This document shows, piece by piece, positions 43,845 through 53,800 of a stretch of 64,000 nt of DNA. The stretch comes from Lachnospiraceae bacterium (GTDB lineage: Bacteria; Bacillota; Clostridia; Lachnospirales; Lachnospiraceae): positions 287,956 to 351,955 of the forward strand of contig CAJTDN010000005.1 of the NCBI GenBank assembly GCA_910574865.1, given 5' to 3'. Numbering within the stretch: the first letter of the stretch is position 1; each line of letters starts with the position of its first letter. Under the pieces are notes generated by a model that saw only the letters and a program-made list of their open reading frames with translations, ran no database searches and was not told where the DNA came from. The position numbers and the translations under genes were made by a program.

Positions 43845-45359
43845 CTACACTCCCTTGCACTTGAGCAATTCCGACTCCAATTCTTCCATATTATATTGCC
43901 GGCGCTCGAACGAGCCCGCCCTCTTTCCCGCACTTCCTTTCGAAGACTTCATCCCGATTCTCTCCGACGCGGCATAATCCTCCTTCACGGCCGCCGTCAA
44001 GTAACCCTCCAGGTTGTCAATCGCCATCCCTTTGTCATGCATCTTCTTCACGTACAACAAGTTCTCCACGATTCGTACCTGCTGGTACTCTGCCGCACAA
44101 ATAATGTTCTGAATCGTTTTCTGCTTCACTGCCAAGTCAAAGATTTCCTCAATCAGCGTCCTCACAATATCTTTTAAAAGGCTCACCTCGTTCATCTTCA
44201 TCCCGTCAATCGTGCAAGGATACCTCTCATATGTTTTCAAATACTCCGCCACGCCAATTCCATTCAAAACGGCCGCGAGGCTTTCCACGGACTGGCAGTC
44301 CCGGCCCGATCCAACGACCTCGGGCCCACCCACGTTCGCGCCGTCGCCTTCCGCACGATCCACATTCCCCAACGGCAGTTCCATCTGCTCATAACCTTCT
44401 TTTGCCGCCTGGTAATCCTTCTTATCATATATGGTAAAATGAATCCCCACCACGCGCTTCCCCCCTGGCGCGCACACCGCCTCATAATCAAAGGACAAGT
44501 TATAAAAATCCACGGAATTAATCTGGCTTTTGGCCACTTCCAGCACGTTCCTCCGCAGCTCGTAAAACTTATTGTACTTGCACGCCTGTCTCCTCTGGAG
44601 CTTCGTCGTCGTGTTCATGTTGCGGTCAATGTCGGCCAGCTTTTCCATCAACTCAATACGTTCCTTATAATCATAACGCACGTTGGACGGAGCAGGATAA
44701 GCATTCAACAGTTCCTTGACCTTATGGTTGTCGGGATCGATGACGCCAATGCTGGTTTTAAACTCCACCATGTCCACATAAAATTCCACCGTTTTTAAAG
44801 ACTTGTCCCGCGCCACCTGCCGCCGGTATTCTTTTTCAATGTATTCATATACCCGCACCGCATAGGAAGAATCCAACTCGCTCACCACGTTGTAATCAAG
44901 CAGGGTAAAATTCCCATGATCCTGCAGGTTGACAAGGTACACGCTCGCCTCCTCGTGGAACGTGATGGAAAACACGCCGTCCTTGTACTCGCACGTCTTG
45001 ATGAAGGAATAGGTCTTCCAGTTGTCAGGATTTCCCTCTTCCGTCTCTAACAAAATCGTCGAACTGTGAAGCCCCGCCGCAATCGTGCTAAGCACTTTGC
45101 CGATGGATGTGGCGTTCTTCCCCTTGAACACCTCCCGCACGAATTCTCGCGGACTCATCTCCACCTTGATGCCCATGCGCATCTCCTCCTCAGTAAAGCG
45201 ATGGTCGGGACGCGCCACCTGGACGTCCCGCAGCTTGCGCAACGCATAGGCGATGGTCTTTTGTTCTGACAACGTCATGTTGGATTTTCCCGTGATTAGC
45301 TTGTTCGACTTTTCATAATTTGCCGGCATGTAGATTTTCGCCTCTCTCTTGCCCCTCAT
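43845..45359 (-). CDS. Plasmid-type replication initiator (Rep_3/RepB family)
   Basis: 504 residues. The N-terminal half resembles the Rep_3 initiator domain with two winged helices: KSNKLITGKSNMTLSEQKTI (the usual opening), AYALRKLRDVQ, FSITFHEEASVYLVNL, and SYAVRVYEYIEKEYRR. The C-terminal part has a helical tail not seen in short Rep_3 proteins. Directly upstream (45.4-45.9 kb) are direct repeats spaced 22 bp apart, as expected for iterons bound by this family. ATG 45359 is best spaced from AAGGAG among three consecutive ATGs. No partition or transfer genes are adjacent. Confidence 0.82.
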   Translation of the reverse strand: MRGKREAKIYMPANYEKSNKLITGKSNMTLSEQKTIAYALRKLRDVQVARPDHRFTEEEMRMGIKVEMSPREFVREVFKGKNATSIGKVLSTIAAGLHSSTILLETEEGNPDNWKTYSFIKTCEYKDGVFSITFHEEASVYLVNLQDHGNFTLLDYNVVSELDSSYAVRVYEYIEKEYRRQVARDKSLKTVEFYVDMVEFKTSIGVIDPDNHKVKELLNAYPAPSNVRYDYKERIELMEKLADIDRNMNTTTKLQRRQACKYNKFYELRRNVLEVAKSQINSVDFYNLSFDYEAVCAPGGKRVVGIHFTIYDKKDYQAAKEGYEQMELPLGNVDRAEGDGANVGGPEVVGSGRDCQSVESLAAVLNGIGVAEYLKTYERYPCTIDGMKMNEVSLLKDIVRTLIEEIFDLAVKQKTIQNIICAAEYQQVRIVENLLYVKKMHDKGMAIDNLEGYLTAAVKEDYAASERIGMKSSKGSAGKRAGSFERRQYNMEELESELLKCKGV

Positions 45360-45416
45360 CATCATACTCCTTCTCTTTTCGTATTGTACTCACCCAAAAT
45401 AATAATAATGAAAAAG

Positions 45417-45447
45417 CTACGTTTTGTCAATAAAAAAACTACGTTTT
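45417..45447. repeat. Promoter-proximal pair of iteron-like repeats
   Basis: CTACGTTTT at 45417 and 45439, 22 bp apart, just upstream of the initiator gene; they may serve autoregulation. Confidence 0.7.
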
Positions 45448-45635
45448 TCTTTTTATTTTTCTCCAAAAGCGGTAATTTTTTATTTTTCATCCTCCCATGT
45501 CGTCCTAAAATCCTTCCAAAGCGTTGTTTTTTTATGATTGTCTTCGTTATCACGTCCATTTTCATGTCTATTCTTTATTTTTCTTCTCATCACGCACGGA
45601 TTTTTGTCCTTATCCGAGAACCAACAATGATTTTT

Positions 45636-45869
45636 CAACGCTTTTACCATTAAATTACTACGTTTTATAATGAAATTTCTACGCTTTTACAACCTTGGAC
45701 TTTATTTTCCCCATCTTTTATAAAAAAGCTACGCTTTTACAATTCTATTTTACCGCCTTTATCATGAAAACTCTCCGCAATCAAAATAAAAAAGCTACGT
45801 CTTTTTTATTATTTTTCTACGTTTTTGCAATAAAAAAACACCGTCATTGCCATGTTTTTCCTACGCAAT
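45636..45869. repeat. Iteron array upstream of the initiator gene
   Basis: Repeats of consensus CTACGYTTT start at 45636 (variant), 45658, 45679, then 45729, 45751 (variant), 45773 (variant), 45795, 45817, 45839 (variant) and 45861. Spacing is 21-22 bp within each block, about two helical turns. All lie in the same orientation in AT-rich DNA, a classical iteron layout. Confidence 0.75.
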
Positions 45870-45981
45870 ACATACCGTGGAACCATTGCAATAACGGTGT
45901 TTTTTCATTTCTAACTAAACTATAACTGTTTCATAACTATTTCCCCTACTGTCAGAACAACAACTATGTTGTCGTTTTTGT

Positions 45982-46260
45982 TAGCGTCGGTGTACGGAGG
46001 GCAACACGCCTCAACCCATGTGATTTCAAGGGTTTTCAGCGTCATCTTCAATCGGCGTACGTCCTTGTACGCCTCATTCATCTTCCTTGAAAACCCTTGA
46101 AATCCCTATGGGTGAGGTCGTAGAGTCGTGAAGAGGCATATTTCCCCTCTTTCAAGGCACTTAAGCGACGCGTACAAGGACGTACGCGGAGTGAAAGTAA
46201 CAATGAAAGAGGGGAAATATGCCCTTCATCGACCGTGTTGCCTACTGTACACCGACGCTA
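45982..46260. repeat. 279-bp cloverleaf-like palindromic element
   Basis: Terminal inverted repeats 45982-46008 and 46234-46260 match at 24 of 27 positions. Arm A: 46009-46038 with 46088-46117, closed by a tip hairpin GGCGTAC-GTCCTT-GTACGCC (46054-46073). Arm B: perfect 20-bp pair 46135-46154 with 46204-46223, closed by CGCGTAC-AAGGAC-GTACGCG (46069-equivalent tip at 46169-46188). The two tip loops are exact complements. It lies between the iterons and the SpoIIQ-like gene. No coding frame is supported. Confidence 0.85.
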
Positions 46261-46272
46261 CCATCCAATTTT

Positions 46273-47043
46273 TTACTCCACGAAGTCAAGCGGGTTGACC
46301 GGAACCCCGTCCTTTTGCACCTCAAAATACAAGTTGGGACCTTCCACCGAATAATATTTCGTCGGCTCGCTCATATATCCAAGCGCGTCCCCCGTATTCA
46401 CGTAATCCCCTATTTCAACCGCAACATCTTTGAGCTGTCCATAAATCGCGGTGTACCCGTTTCCCATGTCAAGCGTCACCGTCGTCCCCGTCTGCGCGTT
46501 TTGTTCGACGCTCAGCACGATTCCCGGTGCGGCGGCCCCGATATGCTCTCCCACGTTTCCACCGATTATCAATGCAGGATTATATTTGTACTGGTCCAAG
46601 GTAGAAAAATACACCGTCTTGTCCATGCTGTAACTGATGATTACCGAACCACTTGTCGGCCATTCCAGAATGCTTTCGTCGTCAAACCAGACTTGCGCCG
46701 CAGGGGCATCCGTCTCGGCAGGTACTTGCGCCTGCCCCTGTGTATTATCGTTTGCGCCTTCGGCAGGCTTTTCCTTGTCTTGTTCCGACGTGGGAGACGT
46801 GGAATCCTTTTCCTTCGGCACGACGATGTCGTCCGTCGTCACCGCCTTGCTTTTCTCCTTTTTATCCTTGTCCTCGTCTTCCTTCTCGTCCTGCTGTGCC
46901 AACTGCTGCGTGCGGTTCCTGTAATCATGCAATGTAAAAGCCCCCACCAGGGCAATCACCCCGACAAAGCAGGCGGCCAGCGTAATTGCCGCTCCTTTTC
47001 CCTTCCAGATAGAGGAGCCGTTTCTTTTTTCATTATTGCCCAT
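46273..47043 (-). CDS. SpoIIQ-like membrane protein with degenerate LytM domain
   Basis: 256 residues. A basic N-terminus, one transmembrane helix (AAITLAACFVGVIALVGAF), a Lys/Glu/Asp-rich linker and a C-terminal LytM/M23 fold (VGEHIGAAAPGIVLSVEQN, DMGNGYTAIYGQLKD, VNTGDALGYM, NLYFEVQKDGVPVNPLDF). The zinc ligands are gone: the usual HxxxD position reads NPALI, and HxH reads NLY. A catalytically dead SpoIIQ would still act as the forespore half of the SpoIIQ-SpoIIIAH channel. spoIID lies directly upstream, the usual clostridial pairing. GAGGTG precedes ATG 47043. Confidence 0.85.
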   Translation of the reverse strand: MGNNEKRNGSSIWKGKGAAITLAACFVGVIALVGAFTLHDYRNRTQQLAQQDEKEDEDKDKKEKSKAVTTDDIVVPKEKDSTSPTSEQDKEKPAEGANDNTQGQAQVPAETDAPAAQVWFDDESILEWPTSGSVIISYSMDKTVYFSTLDQYKYNPALIIGGNVGEHIGAAAPGIVLSVEQNAQTGTTVTLDMGNGYTAIYGQLKDVAVEIGDYVNTGDALGYMSEPTKYYSVEGPNLYFEVQKDGVPVNPLDFVE

Positions 47044-47226
47044 TTTCTTCACCTCTGTTTATTGTAATGATGTTAGGACGGGCGCTTGCCCGCCACATGA
47101 TATCGTCCTGAAAGCCAAACCGTTCGTCCTGGATTGGTTTCTTTACGCTATCTTATTTTTGCCGAAAATGAGCAACCTTATTCTCTATATTTGATTTTTA
47201 TTTCATTTCCACGTCCATTTGATTTT

Positions 47227-48213
47227 TCACTGGTTTTCCACGCCCACCGTTTTCTTGGTCAAATTCGTCCCCTCGTAAAAATATCGCAGGATTTCCTGAT
47301 ACGTCTTGCCCTCCTTTGCCATTTCGTTCGCCGTCCACTGGCTCATTCCCAGCCCGTGCCCCTTGCCCATCGTCACGACACGCAGCTGCCCGTTGGCATC
47401 CTCCAATGAAAACGCGCTGGACGGGAGTGAAAGGGCATCCCGAAACTGGTCACCCGTGACATGCGTGTCCCCGATTCGGATTTCCGCCACGTAGCCTGCC
47501 GAATCATAGGAAATGATTTCGAAATCGGAAAACTGGTATACTTTTTCCGCCTCTTCCTCGCTCACCGCCACGAGAAACGACTGGCATTTTTTTTGTACCT
47601 CCTTGCATTCAAACGTCAACACCTGCATCTCGTCGTCCGCCTCCTTGTCCTGTGGGCATTCCCTTAAACCTACGTACGGGCAGTCCTCCCTGCCCGTCAC
47701 CTCCTGGTAATTCCGGGTAGCCCCGTTGCTTGACTGATGAAAAGGAACCGTCGCGTAATTTTCCCCATAAAACAATACCTCCTGCCCGGTTTCCACCATG
47801 GCTTGCCTTAATTTTTCATAATATGTAGGATCCGACATGTTCATACATTTCTTTTCCAATTCCTCCTTGGTCAAAAAACGCTCTTCCAATATGGGATTTT
47901 CCGCATTAGAAAGTGCCTTGTAAGCATTGGTGCGCAAAAGGACGGCTTGTGCCTTGATAAATTCCAATTCGCTGTTTTCCGGTATTTCACGGGCCAGGGC
48001 ACCCAAAAAAAATTCCTCCCATGATACGGTGACCACCTCCTCGCGGCCATCCTCTTGCACCACTTTCACCTCCACGGCCGACATCACGTCGGAACCGGAC
48101 ACGTCAAGCCGCGCGCCGTGCATGATAACCGTTATAATATAAGGAAGTAAAAACAATATCACGATGAATGCCAGGGTTGATTGAAATCCTTGTCTAAAAT
48201 TACTCTGCCTCAT
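47227..48213 (-). CDS. spoIID: Stage II sporulation protein D
   Basis: 328 residues. An N-terminal signal-anchor (TLAFIVILFLLPYIITVIM) is followed by a SpoIID/LytB domain with FFLGALAREIPENSELEFIK, AQAVLLRTNAYK, PFHQSSNGATRN and the C-terminal GKGHGLGMSQWTANEMA. SpoIID is a lytic transglycosylase that, with SpoIIP and SpoIIM, drives mother-cell engulfment of the forespore. GGAGG precedes the ATG. The gene pair spoIID-spoIIQ-like is expected to be sigma-E/sigma-F dependent, but I did not identify those promoters. Confidence 0.93.
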   Translation of the reverse strand: MRQSNFRQGFQSTLAFIVILFLLPYIITVIMHGARLDVSGSDVMSAVEVKVVQEDGREEVVTVSWEEFFLGALAREIPENSELEFIKAQAVLLRTNAYKALSNAENPILEERFLTKEELEKKCMNMSDPTYYEKLRQAMVETGQEVLFYGENYATVPFHQSSNGATRNYQEVTGREDCPYVGLRECPQDKEADDEMQVLTFECKEVQKKCQSFLVAVSEEEAEKVYQFSDFEIISYDSAGYVAEIRIGDTHVTGDQFRDALSLPSSAFSLEDANGQLRVVTMGKGHGLGMSQWTANEMAKEGKTYQEILRYFYEGTNLTKKTVGVENQ

Positions 48214-48320
48214 AAAAAAGTCCTCCGTATACTAAGTATACGAAGAACTTTTTTCATTTATGCCAAACCATGCCGTTTTTGCATGCTTCACGGCCTTGTG
48301 CAATGCATGTTTTCGCGTTT

Positions 48321-50801
48321 TTATGCCTCGTATGGCACTTTCACCTTTTTCAATTTCCAAATGTCCTCCACGTACTCCTCAATCGTGCGGTCGGAAGAGA
48401 ACTTGCCGCAGCAGGCGGTCTGGAGCATCGCCATCCGCGCCCACCTCTCGCTGTCACGATAAGCTTCCTCCACGCGCTTTTGCGCCTCCGCGTAAGAACG
48501 GAAATCCTTCAAAATGAAATACGTGTCCGCCTTGTTCGTGCACTGCGTGTTCAAAAGCGAATTGTAAAGGTTCTTGTACATCTCGTGGTTGCCGTGCGCG
48601 TAAGTGCCGTCCATCAGCTGGTCGACCACCCGCTTCAGCTCCCAATCGTTGAAATAAATGTCCGTCGGGTTGTAGCCGCCGTTATTTTCATAATTGATGA
48701 CCTCTTCGGAACTAAGGCCGAAGATGAACGCGTTCTCGATGCCAACCTCTTCCACGATTTCCACGTTGGCGCCGTCCATCGTGCCCAATGTCGGGGCGCC
48801 GTTTAGCATGAACTTCATGTTACCCGTACCGGAAGCCTCCTTGGAAGCGGTGGAAATCTGCTCGCTGACGTCTGCCGCCGCAAAAATCAACTCGGCGTTG
48901 GACACGCGGTAATCCTCAATAAATACCACCTTAATCTTGCCGTTAATGCTTCTGTCATTGTTAATGACCTCGGCCACGGAATTAATCAGCTTAATCGTCT
49001 CTTTCGCCCGCTGGTAGCCGGCCGCCGCCTTCGCGCCAAAGATGAACGTCCTCGGATAGAACTGCATCTCCGGATGCTCCTTAATCTGGTTGTACAGATA
49101 CATCACGTGCAAAATGTTCAAAAACTGACGCTTGTACTCATGCAGACGCTTCACCTGCACGTCGAAAATGGAACGCGGATCCACGTCAATGCCATTGTGC
49201 TCCTTGATGTATTTTGCCAGACGCACTTTATTTTCATACTTGATCTGCATGAACTCGGCCCTTGCCTTGTCATCCTCGATGAGCGGCTTGATCTCGGCAA
49301 TCTGCGACAAGTCGGTAATCCAGCCGTCCCCAATGTGCTTCGTGATCCATGCGGCCAGGAGCGGATTGCCATGGGCAAGAAAACGCCTCTGCGTGATACC
49401 GTTCGTCTTATTGTTAAATTTCTCCGGCATCATCTCGTAGAAATCCTTCAACTCCTGGTGCTTCAAGATGTCCGTATGCAGCCGCGCCACGCCGTTTACG
49501 GAAAATCCGGCCACGATTGCCATGTTGGCCATGCGCACCTGCCCATCGTAAAGGATTGCCATCTTTTTCACCTTTTGCTCGTTGCCCGGATACATCTCGC
49601 GCACCTTCTTCACGAACCGCTTGTCAATCTCCTGCACAATCTGGTAAATACGCGGCAACAGCTTGGAGAACAAGTCAATCGGCCATTTCTCCAACGCTTC
49701 TGACATAATCGTGTGGTTGGTGTACGCACAAGTCTTGGTCGTGACGTCCCATGCCTCCTCCCAGTTCAAGCCTTCCACGTCAATCAACTGGTGCATCAAC
49801 TCTGGTACGGCCACGGTCGGATGCGTGTCATTCATCTGGATGACGACCTTCTCGTACAATTTACGCACGTCCGCTTCAGGTCCCCCGTTCTCTCTCTTAT
49901 ATTTGGCAATCAAGGCCTGAATGCTGGCAGAAATGAAGAAATACTGCTGTTTCAGGCGCAACTCTTTTCCCGCATAATGGTTGTCGTTCGGGTACAACAC
50001 GTCCACGATGTTCTTCGCCAGGTTACGCTGCTCCACCGCCTTGTGGTAATCGCCCCGGTCAAAAGACTCCAGACGGAACTCCGTAATCGGCTCCGCGTCC
50101 CAAATGCGCAGCGTATTTACCACGTGGTTGCCATATCCGATAATCGGCATGTCATAAGGAATCGCCAAGACGGACTCAAAATCCTCCTGGATGAATTCGT
50201 CCTTCCCCGTCTCCGGGTTCCTCTCAAAACGCACGTGGCCCCCAAACCGCACCTCCTTGGCATACTCGTCACGGCGCAACTCGAACATGTTACCCACCTT
50301 CAGCCAATCGTCCGGCATCTCAATCTGATAACCGTCCTTAATCACCTGCTTGAACATCCCGTAGCGGTAACGGATGCCGCAGCCATAAGCCGGGTAATTA
50401 AGCGTCGCCAAGGAGTCGAGAAAGCAAGCGGCCAGTCGTCCCAAACCACCGTTTCCAAGCGCCGCGTCGGGCTCCTCGTCCTCAATCTTGTTGAGGTCGA
50501 TGCCCATCTCGTCCAACGCTTCCTTCACGCCGTCATACGCCTGCATGTTAATCAAGTTGTTACCGAGCGCGCGCCCCATCAAGAACTCCATGGACATATA
50601 GTATACGACCTTTGCCTTGCTCTTCGCGTATGCGTCCTGAGAGGCCAGCCAGTCGTCAATGATGGTGTCCTTCGCCGCCAGGCACACCGCCTGGTAAATC
50701 TGGTTGTCCGTCGCCTCCTCGATTGTCCGGCGGAACAAAATCTTTACGTTGTCCCTTACTGATTCCTTAAACTCTTCTTTATCAAACGGTCTCTTTTCCA
50801 T
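48321..50801 (-). CDS. glgP: Glycogen/alpha-glucan phosphorylase
   Basis: 826 residues, GT35. Releases glucose-1-phosphate from glycogen or maltodextrin. The N-terminal ALGNGGLGRLAACFLDS and YYMSMEFLMGRALGNNLI are typical. The PLP-binding segment EASGTGNMKFMLNGAPTLGT carries the Schiff-base Lys near residue 660, and MDGANVEI follows. Full family length and intact motifs. Upstream the start has only AAGGGA. The neighbour ileS ends 6 bp upstream on the same strand, so read-through is possible. No glycogen synthase is in the window. Confidence 0.97.
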   Translation of the reverse strand: MEKRPFDKEEFKESVRDNVKILFRRTIEEATDNQIYQAVCLAAKDTIIDDWLASQDAYAKSKAKVVYYMSMEFLMGRALGNNLINMQAYDGVKEALDEMGIDLNKIEDEEPDAALGNGGLGRLAACFLDSLATLNYPAYGCGIRYRYGMFKQVIKDGYQIEMPDDWLKVGNMFELRRDEYAKEVRFGGHVRFERNPETGKDEFIQEDFESVLAIPYDMPIIGYGNHVVNTLRIWDAEPITEFRLESFDRGDYHKAVEQRNLAKNIVDVLYPNDNHYAGKELRLKQQYFFISASIQALIAKYKRENGGPEADVRKLYEKVVIQMNDTHPTVAVPELMHQLIDVEGLNWEEAWDVTTKTCAYTNHTIMSEALEKWPIDLFSKLLPRIYQIVQEIDKRFVKKVREMYPGNEQKVKKMAILYDGQVRMANMAIVAGFSVNGVARLHTDILKHQELKDFYEMMPEKFNNKTNGITQRRFLAHGNPLLAAWITKHIGDGWITDLSQIAEIKPLIEDDKARAEFMQIKYENKVRLAKYIKEHNGIDVDPRSIFDVQVKRLHEYKRQFLNILHVMYLYNQIKEHPEMQFYPRTFIFGAKAAAGYQRAKETIKLINSVAEVINNDRSINGKIKVVFIEDYRVSNAELIFAAADVSEQISTASKEASGTGNMKFMLNGAPTLGTMDGANVEIVEEVGIENAFIFGLSSEEVINYENNGGYNPTDIYFNDWELKRVVDQLMDGTYAHGNHEMYKNLYNSLLNTQCTNKADTYFILKDFRSYAEAQKRVEEAYRDSERWARMAMLQTACCGKFSSDRTIEEYVEDIWKLKKVKVPYEA

Positions 50802-50807
50802 GATTTT

Positions 50808-53800
50808 TCAAATCCCTTCCTTTTTTACTCCAATTGTAACCGATTCACCATTGATTTTCCATTCTTTCACAAATCCGTCCGGCCGCTCCTTCGTCACGCC
50901 CACGGCCAGAACCTCCCCGCCGACGGCGGTCTGGAATCTGGCAAATATGTCCTCTGCCCTCTCGCTGCCTTCGTAGGTCACGAAAATTTTGTCCATCACC
51001 TCGAATCCGGCTTCCTTGCGCATCGTCTGCACCTTGCTGACAATCTCGCGAACGAACCCTTCCTCTAAAAGTTCCTCTGACAAGTTCGTGTCCAACACTA
51101 CCGTGACGTTCCCGTCATTTTCAGAAACGTACCCTTCGGCCTGCGCGGTTTCAATAAGCAAATCTTCCTTAAACAATACCACTTCTTGCCCGTTTATGTC
51201 AAGTTTTAACGAACCAGACGCGTTTAATTCATCCATCGCCTCATTTCCGTCGATTGAATTCAACGCATTTTTGATGCCGCCAAGCAACTTTCCATACTTC
51301 GGCCCCACCGTCTTAAGCTGTGGCTTGAAGTTATATGACGTGAACTTGCGCACGTCCCCCGTGAATTTCACGTTCTTCACGTTCAGTTCGTCCGTGATGA
51401 TTTCCTCGTAATACTCCGGCAATTCAAATTCTGCCTTGACAAACATCTGGCCGATTGGCTGGCGGTTCTTGATATTTGACGTGTTGCGGCAGGCGCGTCC
51501 CATCACGACCAGCTTCAAGACGCGCTCCATGTTCGTCTCCAGTTCCTTGTCGATACAGCCGGCATCCACCACCGGGAAGTCACACAAATGAACGCTTTCG
51601 GAAGCCTGCCCATCCACGCTGCGCACCAAATTCTGGTAAATGCTCTCGGCCATGAACGGAATCATCGGCGCCGCCACCTTCGCCACCGTCACCAGCGCGG
51701 TGTAAAGTGTCATGTAGGCGTTCACCTTGTCCTGCTCCATCCCCTTCGCCCAAAAGCGCTCGCGGCTGCGGCGCACGTACCAGTTGCTCATGTCGTCCAC
51801 AAATTCCTGCAATGCCCTCGCGCTCTCCGGAATCCGGTAGTTTTCCAGATTGTCGTCCACAGTCTGAATCAACGTGTTCAAACGGGACAGCAACCATTTG
51901 TCCATGACGGAAAGTTTGTCATATTCCAACGCGTATTTTGTCGCGTCAAAATCATCTATATTCGCATACAACACGAAAAATGCATACGTGTTCCAAAGCG
52001 TGCCCATGAATTTACGCTGTCCCTCCAGGACGGCCTTCCCGTGGAAGCGGTTCGGCAGCCACGGCGCACTGTTGACGTAGAAATACCACCTGACCGCGTC
52101 GGCCCCGTACTGCGCCAGCGCGTCGAACGGATCGACCGCGTTGCCCTTCGACTTGCTCATCTTTTGTCCGTTCTCGTCCTGCACGTGGCCGAGGACGATG
52201 ACATTTTCATACGGCGCCTTGTTAAAAATGAGCGTAGAAATCGCCAGTAACGAGTAAAACCACCCGCGCGTCTGGTCGACCGCCTCAGAAATGAACTGGG
52301 CCGGGAACTGCCGCTCGAACACGTCCTGGTTTTCAAACGGGTAATGGTGTTGCGCGAACGGCATCGAGCCGCTGTCAAACCAGCAGTCAATCACTTCCGG
52401 CACGCGGCGCATCGGCTTCCCGCACTTCGGACACTTGATTGTCACTTCATCAATATATGGCCTATGCAATTCAATGTCATCCGGGCAATTGTCGGACATC
52501 GATTTCAATTCTTCGATGCTGCCAATGGAGTGCATGTGTCCACACTCACATTCCCAGATATTTAACGGCGTTCCCCAGTAACGGTTGCGGCTGATGCCCC
52601 AGTCCTGCACGTTTTCCAGCCAGTCGCCAAAACGCCCTTTCCCGATGCTTTCCGGAATCCAGTTGATGGTATTGTTATTGGCAATCAAATCCTCCTTGAC
52701 ATCCGTCATCTTGATGAACCACGACTCCCGCGCGTAATAGATGAGCGGCGTGTCACATCGCCAGCAATGCGGGTAGCTGTGCTCGAACTTTGGCGCGTCA
52801 AACAAGAGCCCGCGTGCCTCCAAATCCTTTAACACCTCCGGGTCGGCCTTCTTTACGAACAATCCGGCAAACGGGGTCGTCTCGCCCATGTTTCCCTTCT
52901 CGTCCACCAGCTGCACGAACGGAAGGCCGTACTTGCGTCCCACATTGGCGTCGTCCTCGCCGAAAGCCGGGGCAATGTGTACCACGCCCGTGCCGTCCGT
53001 CAACGTTACATACGTGTCGCAGGTGACGAAAAACGACTTCTTGTGCTGCTTTGCGGCGGCCTCGGCCGCGCATGCAAAAAGCGGCTCGTACTCCTTGTAC
53101 TCCAAGTCGGTTCCCTTGTACGTCTCAAGTACCTCGTATGCCGGCTTTCCATCCTCGGCAAGCTTCCCGAGCACGGTGTCCAAAAGCGCACTCGCCATAT
53201 AGTACACATGGCCGTCCACACATTTTACCTTTACATACTCTTCATTCGGATTTACGCAGAGTGCCAGGTTCGACGGCAGCGTCCACGGCGTCGTCGTCCA
53301 TGCCAGGATGTAGGCGTCCTCGTCCTTCACCTTGAAACGCACGACCGCCGAACGCTCCTTCACGTCCTTATACCCTTGTGCCACTTCCTGCGCGGAAAGC
53401 GGCGTGCCGCAACGTGGGCAGTAGGGGACGATTTTAAAGCCCTTGTAAAGCAGCCCCTTGTCCCAGATTTTCTTCAACGCCCACCACTCGGACTCGATAA
53501 AATCGTTGTCATAAGTGACGTACGGGTTGTCCATGTCCGCCCAGAAACCGACCGTGCCGGAGAAATCCTCCCACATGCCCTTATATTTCCAAACGCTCTC
53601 TTTACACTTGTTGATAAACGGCTCCAAACCGTACTCCTCAATCTGGTCCTTGCCGTCGAGCCCTAAAAGCTTTTCCACCTCCAGTTCCACCGGCAGGCCG
53701 TGGGTGTCCCACCCGGCTTTTCTCGGCACCTGGTAGCCTTTCATCGTGCGGTAGCGCGGAATCATGTCCTTGATGACGCGCGTCAACACGTGGCCGATGT

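Noticed and set aside
45636..45869. CRISPR-like array at the 22-bp repeats
   Set aside because: The repeated core is short and degenerate, without uniform spacers; spacing and initiator gene fit iterons.
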